DNA of 46,920 bases from a bacterium CPR1 (GCA_021404945.1 QWHO01000014.1:1-46920), one strand, 5' to 3'; numbered from the stretch's first letter, positions 33,218 through 42,549 are shown. The notes: a model not told the origin generated them from the letters alone. Numbers and translations are program-made.

Positions 33218-34969
33218 GTGGCTGGTCGAAGGGGTGTGGCACTGGTCGTGGTCCTGGTCACCGCGCTGGTGCTTTTCTCCATGGCCAAGTCTCTGGTGAT
33301 TCTCTCCCACGGCGAGGCCTTCCGCACTCTGCGCTATTATCACGAGACGAATGTGCATTACCTGCTGGAGGCGGGTGTGGCCGACGTTCGAGCCAACCTC
33401 CTCTTGCAGCCAGACTGGAAGGTCGGGTTCGACCACCAGCCCCTGACCAACGTGCCGGGCAGCTATACGGTCGTCTTCAATACGACCGGGGCACCCTTTC
33501 ATCCCGACGAATCGGTGAGCAATCTGCAGGGAACCTCGGCCGTCCCCGGTCCTCGCGGAGACGTGCCGGCCGGTTGCGTCGATCTGCTCGTTGTGGCGCG
33601 CTCGCGGGGGCTGGAGGGACGCGCGCAGGTCCTGCTCAGGAGAGGAGTCGAGGTAGCCAGCAACGACTCCTTGCACGCTTCGGGGAAGATCAAGATGACC
33701 GGCAATGTCACGGTTGCCGGGATCAAGTCTGCAGAAGACCCGGAGCCCGTGCCGGCGGGGATTCACTCGGCCCGGTCGGTCGACGCTGCCGACCAGATCA
33801 CCTGGACGGGCAGCGCTGCCGAAACCGCGAGCATCAGCGGGCGAGTGACCTCGGCCAGCCTCAACCCGGCTGCCATCAGCCTCAGCGGGACCCACACCAC
33901 CGGTGGAATCGGAGTCGGCGTCAGCACAACTGCACCTTCAAGGCCGGACATTGTGGGCACCGTGGCCTCGCAGAGCTCCCTGCCGCCCCCTGCCTGGAAT
34001 GTCACGGGCATCACGGTCCTCAATGAGGATCATTATGCCACGGGGCCAATCAGCCTTCAGGGGGACTTGCAGCTTGATGGAGGCAATCTCTACATCGATG
34101 GCGACCTCGAGGTCAACGGCTCGATCTCGGGGGCCGGGTCGCTCTACGTCACCGGGAAGACCTCCTTCAAAGGCGACTCGCAGGTGCTTAGCAACACCAG
34201 CGGGGTGGCGCTTTTCAGCCAGGGCAGCGTGAGACTGGAGGGCCTGGACGGGTTGGAGTACCTGCAGGCTCTGGCCGCAGGCGACCCTTTGCTGGCAGCC
34301 GATCTCGCCGATGTCCGCACGCTGCTCGACGATTTTCAGCACACCCTCCAGAGCGGCACCCCTGCGGATTTGCTTTTCGAGGGGAGTCACCTGGATCAGG
34401 TTCGCCGTGCCCTGGCGGGGGGCACCCAATCGCCTCTGACGGGCTTTCAATCCGACACTCTGGGGCGCTTGCGCGATCGGGTGGCGGCGGCTCCGGCCAG
34501 CTCCACCCGGGATTTCATGGTCGAGCGAGTGAGCGCCATGCGCGACCTGTTCGGCCATTGCTGGGCAACTGAGCAAGACCAGGTCCTGGCCGACTGGCTG
34601 GCCGGATCGTCCACCAGAGGGATCTGGGACGTGGCCATCGACCTGTCCAACCTCGAAATCGGCGAGCAGCTGATCGGACAGCAAAGCCGCATGGGGTTCG
34701 ACCGCCTGGGCAGCTCCTCGTTCCATGGCATCATCTATACCAACGGGGCGTTTTCCGCAGCCCACCACATCGACATCTTCGGGGCTGTGATCGTTGACGG
34801 GAAGGCCGACCAGGAAGGGTTGACCGTCGGAGCGCAAACGCTCGAGCCGGGCGACGTCAACCTCGAGAACGGGGTGGACCTTCTCTTTAACCAGGATTTG
34901 TTGAGCAAGAGCCTGGCGCCACCCGGAAACGTCGGGGTCACTTCGCTCGGGCTCTGGCTCGAGCCTTGA
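33218..34969 (+). CDS. PilX-like pilus-assembly protein with a beta-helix domain
   Basis: A 583-residue protein. Near the N-terminus AGRRGVALVVVLVTALVLFS is a PilX/minor pilin-type hydrophobic helix after a basic leader, followed by the amphipathic EAGVADVRANLL region. Residues about 290-390 show repeated strand motifs like TGPISLQGDLQLDGGNLYID and GDLEVNGSISGAGSLYVTGK, the pattern of bactofilin/polymer-type right-handed beta-helices. The C-terminal 190 residues end in IIYTNGAFSAAHHIDIFGAVIVDG, again beta-rich. It is the first gene of an overlapping cluster (next start TTG 34966). I chose GTG 33218 because it lies just after the extended -10; frames upstream code inside the preceding gene. 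Confidence 0.8.
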   Translation: MAGRRGVALVVVLVTALVLFSMAKSLVILSHGEAFRTLRYYHETNVHYLLEAGVADVRANLLLQPDWKVGFDHQPLTNVPGSYTVVFNTTGAPFHPDESVSNLQGTSAVPGPRGDVPAGCVDLLVVARSRGLEGRAQVLLRRGVEVASNDSLHASGKIKMTGNVTVAGIKSAEDPEPVPAGIHSARSVDAADQITWTGSAAETASISGRVTSASLNPAAISLSGTHTTGGIGVGVSTTAPSRPDIVGTVASQSSLPPPAWNVTGITVLNEDHYATGPISLQGDLQLDGGNLYIDGDLEVNGSISGAGSLYVTGKTSFKGDSQVLSNTSGVALFSQGSVRLEGLDGLEYLQALAAGDPLLAADLADVRTLLDDFQHTLQSGTPADLLFEGSHLDQVRRALAGGTQSPLTGFQSDTLGRLRDRVAAAPASSTRDFMVERVSAMRDLFGHCWATEQDQVLADWLAGSSTRGIWDVAIDLSNLEIGEQLIGQQSRMGFDRLGSSSFHGIIYTNGAFSAAHHIDIFGAVIVDGKADQEGLTVGAQTLEPGDVNLENGVDLLFNQDLLSKSLAPPGNVGVTSLGLWLEP

Positions 34970-35373
34970 AAGGGCGAAACGCGCTGTCCCTTTTGGAAGT
35001 GCTGATCGCCCTGGCGATCGCCAGCCTGGCCATTCTAACGATGGTGGGAGTGTTCGCTGGAGGCTTGCAGCTGCTGACGGCCGGGAAAGAGCTGGCGGTG
35101 TCGACCGGCGTGGGCCGCGAGTTGATGGAGCAGATGAAGCTCTTACCCTTTGCGGAGATTGCCGAAGGGACCTTTGACGGAGGATTGCCCACCCCTCCGG
35201 TGGCCAACTTTCCCCCCTCTCCCTACCCGACCCGAGAGGTCAGCGGAATGAGATATACTTACCGAGTGATCGTATCCGTAGTCCGGCCAAATCTCAAATC
35301 GATCACCACTGAGGTGCTGTGGCGCAACTCCAAGAAGACCATCTTGCAGACTTACGTCGTCAACGGGGGGTGA
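34966..35373 (+). CDS. Type IV prepilin (PilV/GspI-like)
   Basis: A 135-residue prepilin with a class III signal sequence: short basic leader MKGRNA, then LSLLEVLIALAIASLAIL. Glu5 after cleavage is present, but the residue before the cleavage site appears to be Ala rather than Gly, and Leu replaces Phe at +1. The hydrophobic helix is followed by a small globular region with EVLWRNSKKTILQTYVV. It starts at TTG 34966, overlapping the stop of the PilX-like gene, so it is translationally coupled. Confidence 0.82.
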   Translation: MKGRNALSLLEVLIALAIASLAILTMVGVFAGGLQLLTAGKELAVSTGVGRELMEQMKLLPFAEIAEGTFDGGLPTPPVANFPPSPYPTREVSGMRYTYRVIVSVVRPNLKSITTEVLWRNSKKTILQTYVVNGG

Positions 35374-35963
35374 CCGTGATGGAGGTCCTGGTCGCCTCAG
35401 CGGTGATGCTGATGGTGGTCAGCATGGTCTTCGTCGTCTACGTGAACGGGGCCCGGGCCTGGCACCGAGGGGCGGGGCAGGCCGATCTGCTTCAGGACCT
35501 GCAGGTGGTGCAGGGCCAGATGCATCGAGAAATTGCCAGCAGCGTCTACGAGTCGTTCTCGGCAGACGCACCCCACCGGGCCTTTAGCCTGCTTTCCGCC
35601 CGGCTCGATGGAGGTGGATTTCAAGTGCTGGATGGCGAGGTCGAGTGGCAGCGCTACGTGATCTTCTACCTGGACCTGCCCAGCCGAGAGCTCCGCCGTG
35701 CGGAGCTGAAGCTGCCCCCGGGCGCCCCCCAGCGAACAGCGCCCGGCCCGATCGAAAGCTATGATCCCGGAACGGGACCCAGGCCGCTGGCAGACTACTG
35801 CACCGGCGGTCGAGTCATCGGACGCGACCTGACGGAGCTGACGGTCAAGAGTCTGGCCGCTGGGAGAATTCTCAACATCGAAGTCCGTGGTGAGCGCCAG
35901 CGCTCCGACGGGCAGGGCATGGAGCGCATCGTCTTGCCGACTTCGACACAGTTCAAGAACTGA
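35319..35963 (+). CDS. Type IV prepilin (PilW/GspJ-like)
   Basis: A 214-residue prepilin with leader MAQLQEDHLADLRRQRG, then VTVMEVLVASAVMLMVVSMV: the leader Gly and Glu5 are intact. The head domain has FQVLDGEVEWQRYVIFYLDL and DLTELTVKSLAAGRILNIEV, the arrangement of GspJ/PilW minor pseudopilins. The GTG at 35319 is the only start that supplies a prepilin leader. It overlaps the upstream prepilin gene by 55 bp. Confidence 0.85.
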   Translation: MAQLQEDHLADLRRQRGVTVMEVLVASAVMLMVVSMVFVVYVNGARAWHRGAGQADLLQDLQVVQGQMHREIASSVYESFSADAPHRAFSLLSARLDGGGFQVLDGEVEWQRYVIFYLDLPSRELRRAELKLPPGAPQRTAPGPIESYDPGTGPRPLADYCTGGRVIGRDLTELTVKSLAAGRILNIEVRGERQRSDGQGMERIVLPTSTQFKN

Positions 35964-36976
35964 TGGACCGCGCCCAGAATCTGGCCATCGGGCTGCGTCA
36001 ACTGGCCGTAATGATGGCAGCCGGCATTCCCGTGCACCGCGGTGTGGCCTTTCTGGCCGAGCAAAAGGACGCCCTTCGCGAATCCTGGCGTAGAGTCGCC
36101 CACGGGGTGGCCAGCGGAAAGATGCTGAGTCGCTGTCTGGCGGACGAAAAAGGCGTTTTCCCTCCAGTGCTGGCGAACCTGGTGGCCGCGGGCGAGTGCA
36201 CCGGGCGGCTGCACAGAGTCCTGGCCAGCGCGGCCGACTACTTCGAGCGCGACCTCTGGCTGCGCCGCCGCATGCTGGGGGCATTTGCCTATCCCATCGC
36301 GATCCTGGTCGTGATGGCCGCGATCGTCAGCTTGCTCTTGTTCTATGTGTTTCCCATGGAGCTGGCCATCTACCGAAGCCTGAAGGTGGAGCTGCCTTCT
36401 GCCACCCGTCTGCTCCTGTTCTTGCTAGGTCTTGTCTTTCATCCACTTGTGTGGCTGCTGGTGGGCCTGGTCGGGCTGGTCGTGTGGCGTTTGTGGAGCC
36501 ACCCGGGTGTGGTCGAAAGGCGCGACGCCCTCTTGTTGGAATTGCCGCTGGTGGGCAATCTCTTGACCCGGGCGGCGACAGTTCGGATGCTCGATGTCCT
36601 GGATATGCTCTTTGAGACCGGGCACGGCATCGACTCGATTCGGCTGGTGGCACCCCTGGCCGAGAACGTGATCCTGGAGCGGCGCTGTCTGCATTTTCAG
36701 AGACTGCTTGTGGACGGCCAGGATCTGCGCCAGGCTCTGGACGAGGCCGACCTGTTCGATCTGACGGTGCGGCAAGTCCTTGAGGTGGGGTTGAGCTGCG
36801 GATTCTCGGGGCTGGTCGGCAGCCTGGCTCGAAGCTACCGCGAGGACCTCGACAGGGCTTTGCTGAGCTTCACCGCCTTGCTCGAGCCCATCATCCTGGC
36901 GATCACCGGATTGGCCGTGGGATTCGTGGTGATCGCGACCAGCCTGCCCATGCTCCATTTGCTGCAGGCCTTCTGA
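35963..36976 (+). CDS. GspF/PilC-family inner-membrane platform protein, N-terminal segment missing
   Basis: A 337-residue protein with two T2SF repeats. The first begins at once (MDRAQNLAIGLRQLAVMMAAGIPVHRGVAFL), with GECTGRLHRVLASAADYFER and the membrane segment AYPIAILVVMAAIVSLLLFY. The second follows (LPLVGNLLTRAATVRMLDVLDMLFETGHGI) and ends GLAVGFVVIATSLPMLHLL. Typical PilC/GspF proteins (about 400 residues) have about 50-60 further N-terminal residues, absent here. A 53-residue peptide of that type is encoded at 42550-42711. The ATG 35963 overlaps the upstream stop by one base (TGATG). Confidence 0.88.
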   Translation: MDRAQNLAIGLRQLAVMMAAGIPVHRGVAFLAEQKDALRESWRRVAHGVASGKMLSRCLADEKGVFPPVLANLVAAGECTGRLHRVLASAADYFERDLWLRRRMLGAFAYPIAILVVMAAIVSLLLFYVFPMELAIYRSLKVELPSATRLLLFLLGLVFHPLVWLLVGLVGLVVWRLWSHPGVVERRDALLLELPLVGNLLTRAATVRMLDVLDMLFETGHGIDSIRLVAPLAENVILERRCLHFQRLLVDGQDLRQALDEADLFDLTVRQVLEVGLSCGFSGLVGSLARSYREDLDRALLSFTALLEPIILAITGLAVGFVVIATSLPMLHLLQAF

Positions 36977-36996
36977 AGCCACCCCGGTCTGAGCGG

Positions 36997-38697
36997 ATGA
37001 TCCAGGTCATTTCCAAAGGGCAGCGATCGGATCAGGATAGGCGGATGTATCGCAACATTCTCACCCAGCTCCGCCAGAGCTTCCCGCAACCTGTCAGCGA
37101 CAGGGTACACGACTCCTACGTGGCCCATACCGTCATGCGGGCTCTCGATCATGTCGACCAGCTCAAGACCGACCTTCCCGTGCTCGGGCCCAAGCAACCT
37201 CTTGACTACGCCGCCGCCCGTCGCTCCGAGCTGGCCGACCAGGGCACCGACCTCGAGCAGGTCGTCCAGGAGCTGGTGGGCTACATGCGAGGAGCCAGCC
37301 TGTGGGGTCATCCTCGCAACCAGGTCAACGTCTGCCCTCCTCCCACCGTGGCAGCACTGGTGGCCGAGCTTCTGGCCGGGCTGGCCAATCCCAATCTGGT
37401 TTGGGACGAGGTCAGCCACCGTTTCGCCCTGGCCGAGTTGGAGATGGTGGCCACCCTCTCGCGCCTGGTCGGCTATGATTCCCAGCGCTCCGCAGGTCTT
37501 TTTACCTTCGGGGGCACTGCCTGTACTCTTTACGCCGTGCGAGCCGGCCTGGAGAAGGCCCTGCCCCACGCCATGCGCGACGGTCTCGGCGAGCTTCCCG
37601 TCGTGCTCGGCAGCGAGTGCGGTCATTACTGTCTCAAGAGCGTGGCCGGCTGGGTGGGCCTGGGCACCCGCAACGTGATCCTGATTCCTTCCGATGCCCG
37701 CAACCAGATGAGCGTCGAGCTGCTTGCCGAGGCTGCCCGCACCTTCCTGCGTCGGGGAAAGCGCATCGCCTGCATCGTGGCCACCATGGGAACCACCGAC
37801 TCCTTTGGGCTGGACGACCTGGAGGCCGTGCTGTCGTTGCGAGACGAGCTGGTAGACGAGTTCGCCCTGGACTACGTGCCGCACGTCCACGCCGATGCCG
37901 TGATCGGCTGGGCCTGGGCCGTCTTCCGCGACTACGATTTCCAGGCCAACCCGCTGGTCTTTCGCCCTCGCACCCTGCGAGCTCTGGCCGCCACAGTCGA
38001 GCGTCTGAAGGGCCTGGAGCGGGCCGATTCGGTGGGGATCGACTTTCACAAGACCGGCTTTGCCCCTTATGTATCCAGCCTGGTACTGTTTCGAGAGCAA
38101 GCCGATCTCTTGCGACTGGGGCGCGAGCCGAGCGATATGCCCTACCTGTTCCAGACCGGCGAGTACCATCCGGGCCGCTACAGCCTGGAGACCTCCCGCA
38201 GCGGAGCAGGGGCCCTGGCGGCTCTGGCCAATCTGCGCCTGTTCGGGCGATCCGGCCTGCAGGCGCTGCTCGGACACCTGGTGGAGATGGCCCAGGCCCT
38301 GCGCGAGCTGCTCGAGTCCAAGCCCTCGATCCACATCGTCAACCGCGAGAACTTCGGTCCGGTCACCCTTTTTCGCGTCTATCCGCCCAGCGTGGATACC
38401 TTCAAAGTGCCCGAACGAGAAATGAGCGACCCGACCTTTGCCTCCGAGCTGGCCCGGCACAACGAGTACAACCGGCAACTGGCCCATTTCCTGCACCAGG
38501 AGGCCATGTCCGGTCGCGGAATCTTGCTCGGTCAATCCGACTGCTATCGCCACACCCCTTACGGCGAGCCGATCGTGGCCTTGAAGTCCTACCTCATGAC
38601 CCCCTTCGTGGAGGAGCACCATCTCCAGGAGCTGGTCGACAAGGTGCTGCAGGCTCAGGGTGAGCTGGAGTCGCGGCTGGTGCCGTCCTCCAGCTGA
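36997..38697 (+). CDS. PLP-dependent group II decarboxylase
   Basis: A 566-residue protein of the group II aromatic-L-amino-acid/glutamate/diaminobutyrate decarboxylase superfamily. Visible elements are GLFTFGGTACTLYAVRAGLE (the G-T-x-x N-lobe pattern), RIACIVATMGTTDSFGLDDL, HVHADAVIGWAWAVF (the Asp and Ala that contact the pyridine ring), and SVGIDFHKTGFAPYVSS, with the PLP-binding Lys352. The substrate (aromatic amino acid, glutamate, aspartate or diaminobutyrate) cannot be assigned. It starts 20 bp after the GspF-like gene, in the same direction; a functional link is unproven. Confidence 0.88.
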   Translation: MIQVISKGQRSDQDRRMYRNILTQLRQSFPQPVSDRVHDSYVAHTVMRALDHVDQLKTDLPVLGPKQPLDYAAARRSELADQGTDLEQVVQELVGYMRGASLWGHPRNQVNVCPPPTVAALVAELLAGLANPNLVWDEVSHRFALAELEMVATLSRLVGYDSQRSAGLFTFGGTACTLYAVRAGLEKALPHAMRDGLGELPVVLGSECGHYCLKSVAGWVGLGTRNVILIPSDARNQMSVELLAEAARTFLRRGKRIACIVATMGTTDSFGLDDLEAVLSLRDELVDEFALDYVPHVHADAVIGWAWAVFRDYDFQANPLVFRPRTLRALAATVERLKGLERADSVGIDFHKTGFAPYVSSLVLFREQADLLRLGREPSDMPYLFQTGEYHPGRYSLETSRSGAGALAALANLRLFGRSGLQALLGHLVEMAQALRELLESKPSIHIVNRENFGPVTLFRVYPPSVDTFKVPEREMSDPTFASELARHNEYNRQLAHFLHQEAMSGRGILLGQSDCYRHTPYGEPIVALKSYLMTPFVEEHHLQELVDKVLQAQGELESRLVPSSS

Positions 38698-38833
38698 GCG
38701 CTTTGAGGGCCGATCAGGCCTGAAGCCGGGCAATCAGCTCCGTCCGGCAAACCTGGCTGCACGGTCGCGTCCATAAGAATTCTTTCATCCTGCTCGCTCA
38801 AACTGCAATCAACCTGACTGCGAGGAGACGACC

Positions 38834-38938
38834 ATGGCCTTTTGTATCTGCAAGACCCCGCTTGATCCGCGGCTGATTTGCCGCGAGTCCGGTTTGCCAG
38901 CCAACCTCAAGAACACCCTGCGATGCGCATTCTTGTAA
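38834..38938 (+). CDS. Putative small Cys-containing peptide, upstream of the SDR gene
   Basis: A 34-codon ORF (MAFCICKTPLDPRLICRESG ...) with an excellent Shine-Dalgarno site, GAGGAG, 7 nt before the ATG. It has four cysteines, two in CIC. It overlaps the SDR start (38923) by 16 bp. The SDR ATG has no Shine-Dalgarno site of its own, so this could be a leader peptide that couples translation. No homologue is recognised and it may be spurious. Confidence 0.4.
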   Translation: MAFCICKTPLDPRLICRESGLPANLKNTLRCAFL

Positions 38939-40158
38939 CCGGAGCGGACGGGCTCATCGGCAGCCGCACGGCCAGGGCGCTGCGAGCGCGGGGTCACCAG
39001 GTCATCCGCGGCGTACGCCGTCCAGGTCCCGGCGATGTGGCCATCGACTTTGAGCGCGACCTTGAGCCGGAGGCCTGGCAACAACGCCTGGAGGGAATCG
39101 AGGTGGTCGTCAACGCCGTCGGCGTAGCCCGCGGCAAAGCCATGGCTTTGATCCACGAGCGGGCTCCCTGTGCCCTGTTTGAAGCTTGTGCAAGGGCAGG
39201 CGTGAGAAAGATCGTGCAGCTCTCCGCCCTGGGCGCGGACGAGCAAGCTGAAACTCAGTTCCAGCTATCCAAACGCTCCGCTGACGACCTGCTCGTCTCC
39301 CTGCCGCTGCAGAAGATTGTGATCATGCCCTCGCTGGTGATCGGTCGGGGCGGAGCGAGCACCGATCTCTTCGCTGCCCTGGCCTCGCTCCCCCTGATCG
39401 CCCTGCCCGCCGGCGGTCAGGTCCGGCCGATCGCAGTGGACGACCTGGTCCAGGGCATCGTCACCCTGGTCGAAGCAGAAGACGCCCCGACCCGGGTGGC
39501 CGCGGTGGGGCCCGTGGCAATGGACGTGGGCGAGCTCATCGCTCTTCTGGCCGGCTGGCTGCGAGTCCCTCCCCCTCGCATCCTGCGCTCGCCAGCCCTC
39601 CTCACCAGTCTGATCGCTGGCCTGGGTGACCATTTCGGCAACGCCCCCGTGACCACGGAAATGCTGAGAATGCTCCGGCGCGGCAACACGGCCCCACTCG
39701 AGCCCTGGGTCACGGCTTGCGGGGTTGCGCCCCGGCCTTTGGAGCAGGCTCTGGAGCCGTCCTCCCCGGCCGATCTCTGCTACGCCAGGTTGTACTTCAT
39801 TCGCCCCTTGCTGCGCTGGTCGATCGCCTTCATCTGGCTGGCCACAGCCCTGATCTGCGCATTCTTTTACCCGGCAACGGAAAGCTACGCTCTCCTGTCG
39901 CAATGTCATGTCCCAGCCTGGCTGGCTCCGTGGGCCCTGTATGGAGCCTGCGCTCTGGACGCATTCTTCGGCCTGGCCATGCTGCTGCGCTGGCATCAAA
40001 GGCCCATGCTCCTCATGCAGGTGGGCCTGATCGCTCTCTACTCGGGGGCCATCCTGTGGTGCCTGCCCGACTCTCTTCTTCACCCCTTCGGCCCCATGAC
40101 CAAGAACGTCCCCCTGATCGGCGCAATTCTCGCTCTGTGGGCAGTGGAGGGGCGATGA
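38923..40158 (+). CDS. SDR-family NAD(P)-binding protein fused to a DoxX-like membrane domain
   Basis: A 411-residue fusion. Residues 1-250 are an atypical SDR/NmrA-like Rossmann domain: MRILVTGADGLIGSRTARAL (G-x-x-G-x-x-G), VVVNAVGVARGK, KIVQLSALGADEQ, FQLSKRSADDLL and IVIMPSLVIGRGG. Residues about 300-411 have four transmembrane helices of DoxX type (PLLRWSIAFIWLATALICAF, APWALYGACALDAFFGLAML, LLMQVGLIALYSGAILW, NVPLIGAILALWAVE). It is followed by a DUF2269 gene with an ATGA overlap. Function is unknown; the combination is conserved in several bacteria. Confidence 0.85.
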   Translation: MRILVTGADGLIGSRTARALRARGHQVIRGVRRPGPGDVAIDFERDLEPEAWQQRLEGIEVVVNAVGVARGKAMALIHERAPCALFEACARAGVRKIVQLSALGADEQAETQFQLSKRSADDLLVSLPLQKIVIMPSLVIGRGGASTDLFAALASLPLIALPAGGQVRPIAVDDLVQGIVTLVEAEDAPTRVAAVGPVAMDVGELIALLAGWLRVPPPRILRSPALLTSLIAGLGDHFGNAPVTTEMLRMLRRGNTAPLEPWVTACGVAPRPLEQALEPSSPADLCYARLYFIRPLLRWSIAFIWLATALICAFFYPATESYALLSQCHVPAWLAPWALYGACALDAFFGLAMLLRWHQRPMLLMQVGLIALYSGAILWCLPDSLLHPFGPMTKNVPLIGAILALWAVEGR

Positions 40159-40619
40159 GCTACCTGTGGCTGAAGTGGCTTCACATCCTGAGTGCCACCC
40201 TCATGCTCGGCACCGGGCTGGGCTCGGCCTACTACAAATATTTCACGGTCCGCAGCGGCAATGTCCAGGCGATGGCCGTCGTCCTGCGCCTGGTGGTGCT
40301 GGCCGACATCCTGTTCACGATCCCTTCGGTCATCTTGCAGCCACTGACCGGGCTCGCCATGGCAGGCATGGCCCACCAGCCACTCACCAGGCTCTGGATC
40401 CTGGGCTCCATCATCGGTTATTTTGTGGCCGGGGCCTGCTGGCTGCCGGCCTTCTGGCTGCAGCTGAAGATGAAAGACATGGCCCAGATCGCGGCGACCC
40501 GGGGAGCCCCGCTGCCGCCCCGGTTCCACAGGTATGGGCGCATCTGGGCCCTGCTGGGCATTCCGGCCTTCGGCGCCATGCTGGTGGTCTACTACTTCAT
40601 GGTCTTCAAACCGGGCTGA
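40155..40619 (+). CDS. DUF2269-family membrane protein
   Basis: A 154-residue protein with four hydrophobic helices and DUF2269 features: LWLKWLHILSATLMLGTGLG at the N-terminus, then VVLADILFTIPSVILQPLTG and LPPRFHRYGRIWALLGIPAF. ATG 40155 overlaps the stop of the SDR-DoxX gene (ATGA), so both are made together and probably form one membrane complex. Confidence 0.88.
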   Translation: MSYLWLKWLHILSATLMLGTGLGSAYYKYFTVRSGNVQAMAVVLRLVVLADILFTIPSVILQPLTGLAMAGMAHQPLTRLWILGSIIGYFVAGACWLPAFWLQLKMKDMAQIAATRGAPLPPRFHRYGRIWALLGIPAFGAMLVVYYFMVFKPG

Positions 40620-40681
40620 TCCGCTCATCGGAATGAACAACCAGGGCCTGAAGGGAAGAGCCCCGAAGCAGGCCCTCCGCC

Positions 40682-42529
40682 GTGCAGTGCCCAGCATGCT
40701 CATACCAGGACCAGAGCGATGCCATGGTCTGCCCTCGCTGCAACACCCCGCTGGCCAGCGCCTACTATGGCCGCCAGGCCCTGCCCGAAGGCACGCCCCT
40801 GCAGGGCGGCGTCTACCGGCTGGGCGAGAAGATCGGCATGGGAGCAACCAGCATCGTCTACTCTGGCGTCGAGGTCCGACTCAACCACCCCATCGCCATC
40901 AAGGAGTTCTTTCCCCTCACCGCCCGGCGCGAAGGGCTGAAGGTGGTGGCCACCAACCCCGGGAGCGGCCCCCGCCGGAAGCTCAGCGCCGAGCGCGAGG
41001 AGTTCCTGGAGGAAGGTCGCCTGCTCTCGCGCTTCAACCACCCCGGAATCACCGGCGTGCACAACCTGTTCGAAGAGAACGAGACCGCCTACCTGGTCAT
41101 GGAGCTTCTTCACGGGGCCACCCTCTACGAGCTGGCCACCGAGCGAGGGGGCAAGCTCGAGCAAGACGAGGTCATGCGCTGCGTGCTGCAGATCCCGCCC
41201 GCCCTCGAGACCATGCACCTCTACGGGCTGGTGCACGCCGACCTCAAGCCGGACAACCTCATGATCACCGACGATGGGCGGGTCGTGCTGCTCGACTTCG
41301 GAGCCACTTACCGCTATTTGACCGGCACCGGAAAAACCCAGGAGCTTACTCCCGCCTACGCCGCTCCCGAGCAGCTTCCCGAGCTGGCGGGCCAACTCGG
41401 GCCGTTCACTGACATCTACGGCCTGGCCGCCACGCTCTATCAGCTTCTGGCCGGCAGACGCCCTCCCCCGGCCCGGGCCCGCATCTCGGGCGAGCGCCTG
41501 GAAAGCCTCAAAGAGCTGCGTCCGGACGTGCACCCCCGCCTGGCCGCCGTGCTGGAGCGGTCGCTGGAGCTCGATCCGGGCCGCCGTCCGCAGGACATCA
41601 AGTCCTTTGTGAAGCTGCTGGGGGGCTCATCGGAGCACGCCGAAACCCGGGCCGCCTACACGGTGGAGGAGTCTGGCTGCCTGCGGGCTCACCGGGCTCC
41701 CCTGGTGGCCCTGGATGCCTCGGCCGACGGGCGCTTCCTGGCCTCGGGCAGCGAAGATGGCGCGGTGTGGATCTGGGACACGTTCCAGAACACCTCCTAC
41801 CAGGCCCTGACCCAACCCGGGCTGACCGGCCTCAAGCTGGGCCCGGACGCCAGCTGGCTGATGCTGTCGGCGGCGGACGGAAGCGTGCGGCTGTGGGACC
41901 TGGTGCGCGAGCGCGATCTGAAGGTGCTCAAGCGGGGTGTACCGCGGGTGGAGGTGCTGGCCCGCGCCCCGGACGGGGGCTGGCTGGGAGCCGGCTGCAC
42001 GGACGGCCGGGCCAGCCTGTGGAAGAGCCCCGGGACCACCTTCATGCTGCTGACCGGGCACACCAGACCCGTCTTTGCCATGGCCATCGCCCCCAACGGC
42101 GCGATGGCCGCCACCGGCTCAGGCGATCTGACCGTCCGGGTGTGGGAAGCTGACACAGGAACGACTCTTCGGGTTCTTTCGGGTCACCAGAAGCAGATCC
42201 AGGACCTGGCTTTCTCCCCGGACGGTGCGCTGCTCGCCTCCTGCTCGCTCGATCGCACCATCCGGGTTTGGGACCCCTTTACGGGCGGAGAGATTCGCTG
42301 CTTCGAGTGCCCAGTGCCTTTGTGCACCGCCTTTTCGCCCGACGGAGAGGTGCTGGTGGCTGGCTCGCTCAACGGCTCGCTGCAATTCTACCACCTGACC
42401 TCAGGGCGTCGCCTGATCGACGTGAAGGCCCACGCCGGCGGGGTACGAGGCCTGGTGCTCTTGCCCGAAGGGCGACTGGCAACCGGCTCGGTAGACTCCA
42501 CGGTCCGCCTCTGGGAGGTCCAGGGCTGA
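40682..42529 (+). CDS. Zinc-ribbon, Ser/Thr kinase, WD40 fusion protein
   Basis: A 615-residue protein. Residues 3-20 are a zinc ribbon (C3-x2-C6 and C17-x2-C20: QCPACSY ... VCPRCN). The kinase domain follows: IGMGATSIVYSG, IAIKEFF (Lys74), VHADLKPDN (Asp187, HAD in place of HRD), LLDFGATYRY (DFG 205-207), then AAPEQLPE and DIYGLAATLYQLLAG. From about 335 to the end are seven WD40-type blades (FLASGSEDGAVWIWD, VRLWDLVRER, ATGSGDLTVRVWE, LLASCSLDRTIRVWD, LATGSVDSTVRLWEV). No transmembrane segment is present, so it is cytoplasmic. It starts at GTG 40682, 62 bp after the DUF2269 gene. Confidence 0.93.
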   Translation: MQCPACSYQDQSDAMVCPRCNTPLASAYYGRQALPEGTPLQGGVYRLGEKIGMGATSIVYSGVEVRLNHPIAIKEFFPLTARREGLKVVATNPGSGPRRKLSAEREEFLEEGRLLSRFNHPGITGVHNLFEENETAYLVMELLHGATLYELATERGGKLEQDEVMRCVLQIPPALETMHLYGLVHADLKPDNLMITDDGRVVLLDFGATYRYLTGTGKTQELTPAYAAPEQLPELAGQLGPFTDIYGLAATLYQLLAGRRPPPARARISGERLESLKELRPDVHPRLAAVLERSLELDPGRRPQDIKSFVKLLGGSSEHAETRAAYTVEESGCLRAHRAPLVALDASADGRFLASGSEDGAVWIWDTFQNTSYQALTQPGLTGLKLGPDASWLMLSAADGSVRLWDLVRERDLKVLKRGVPRVEVLARAPDGGWLGAGCTDGRASLWKSPGTTFMLLTGHTRPVFAMAIAPNGAMAATGSGDLTVRVWEADTGTTLRVLSGHQKQIQDLAFSPDGALLASCSLDRTIRVWDPFTGGEIRCFECPVPLCTAFSPDGEVLVAGSLNGSLQFYHLTSGRRLIDVKAHAGGVRGLVLLPEGRLATGSVDSTVRLWEVQG

Positions 42530-42549
42530 CCCGTCAGGAAGCTAGGCGC

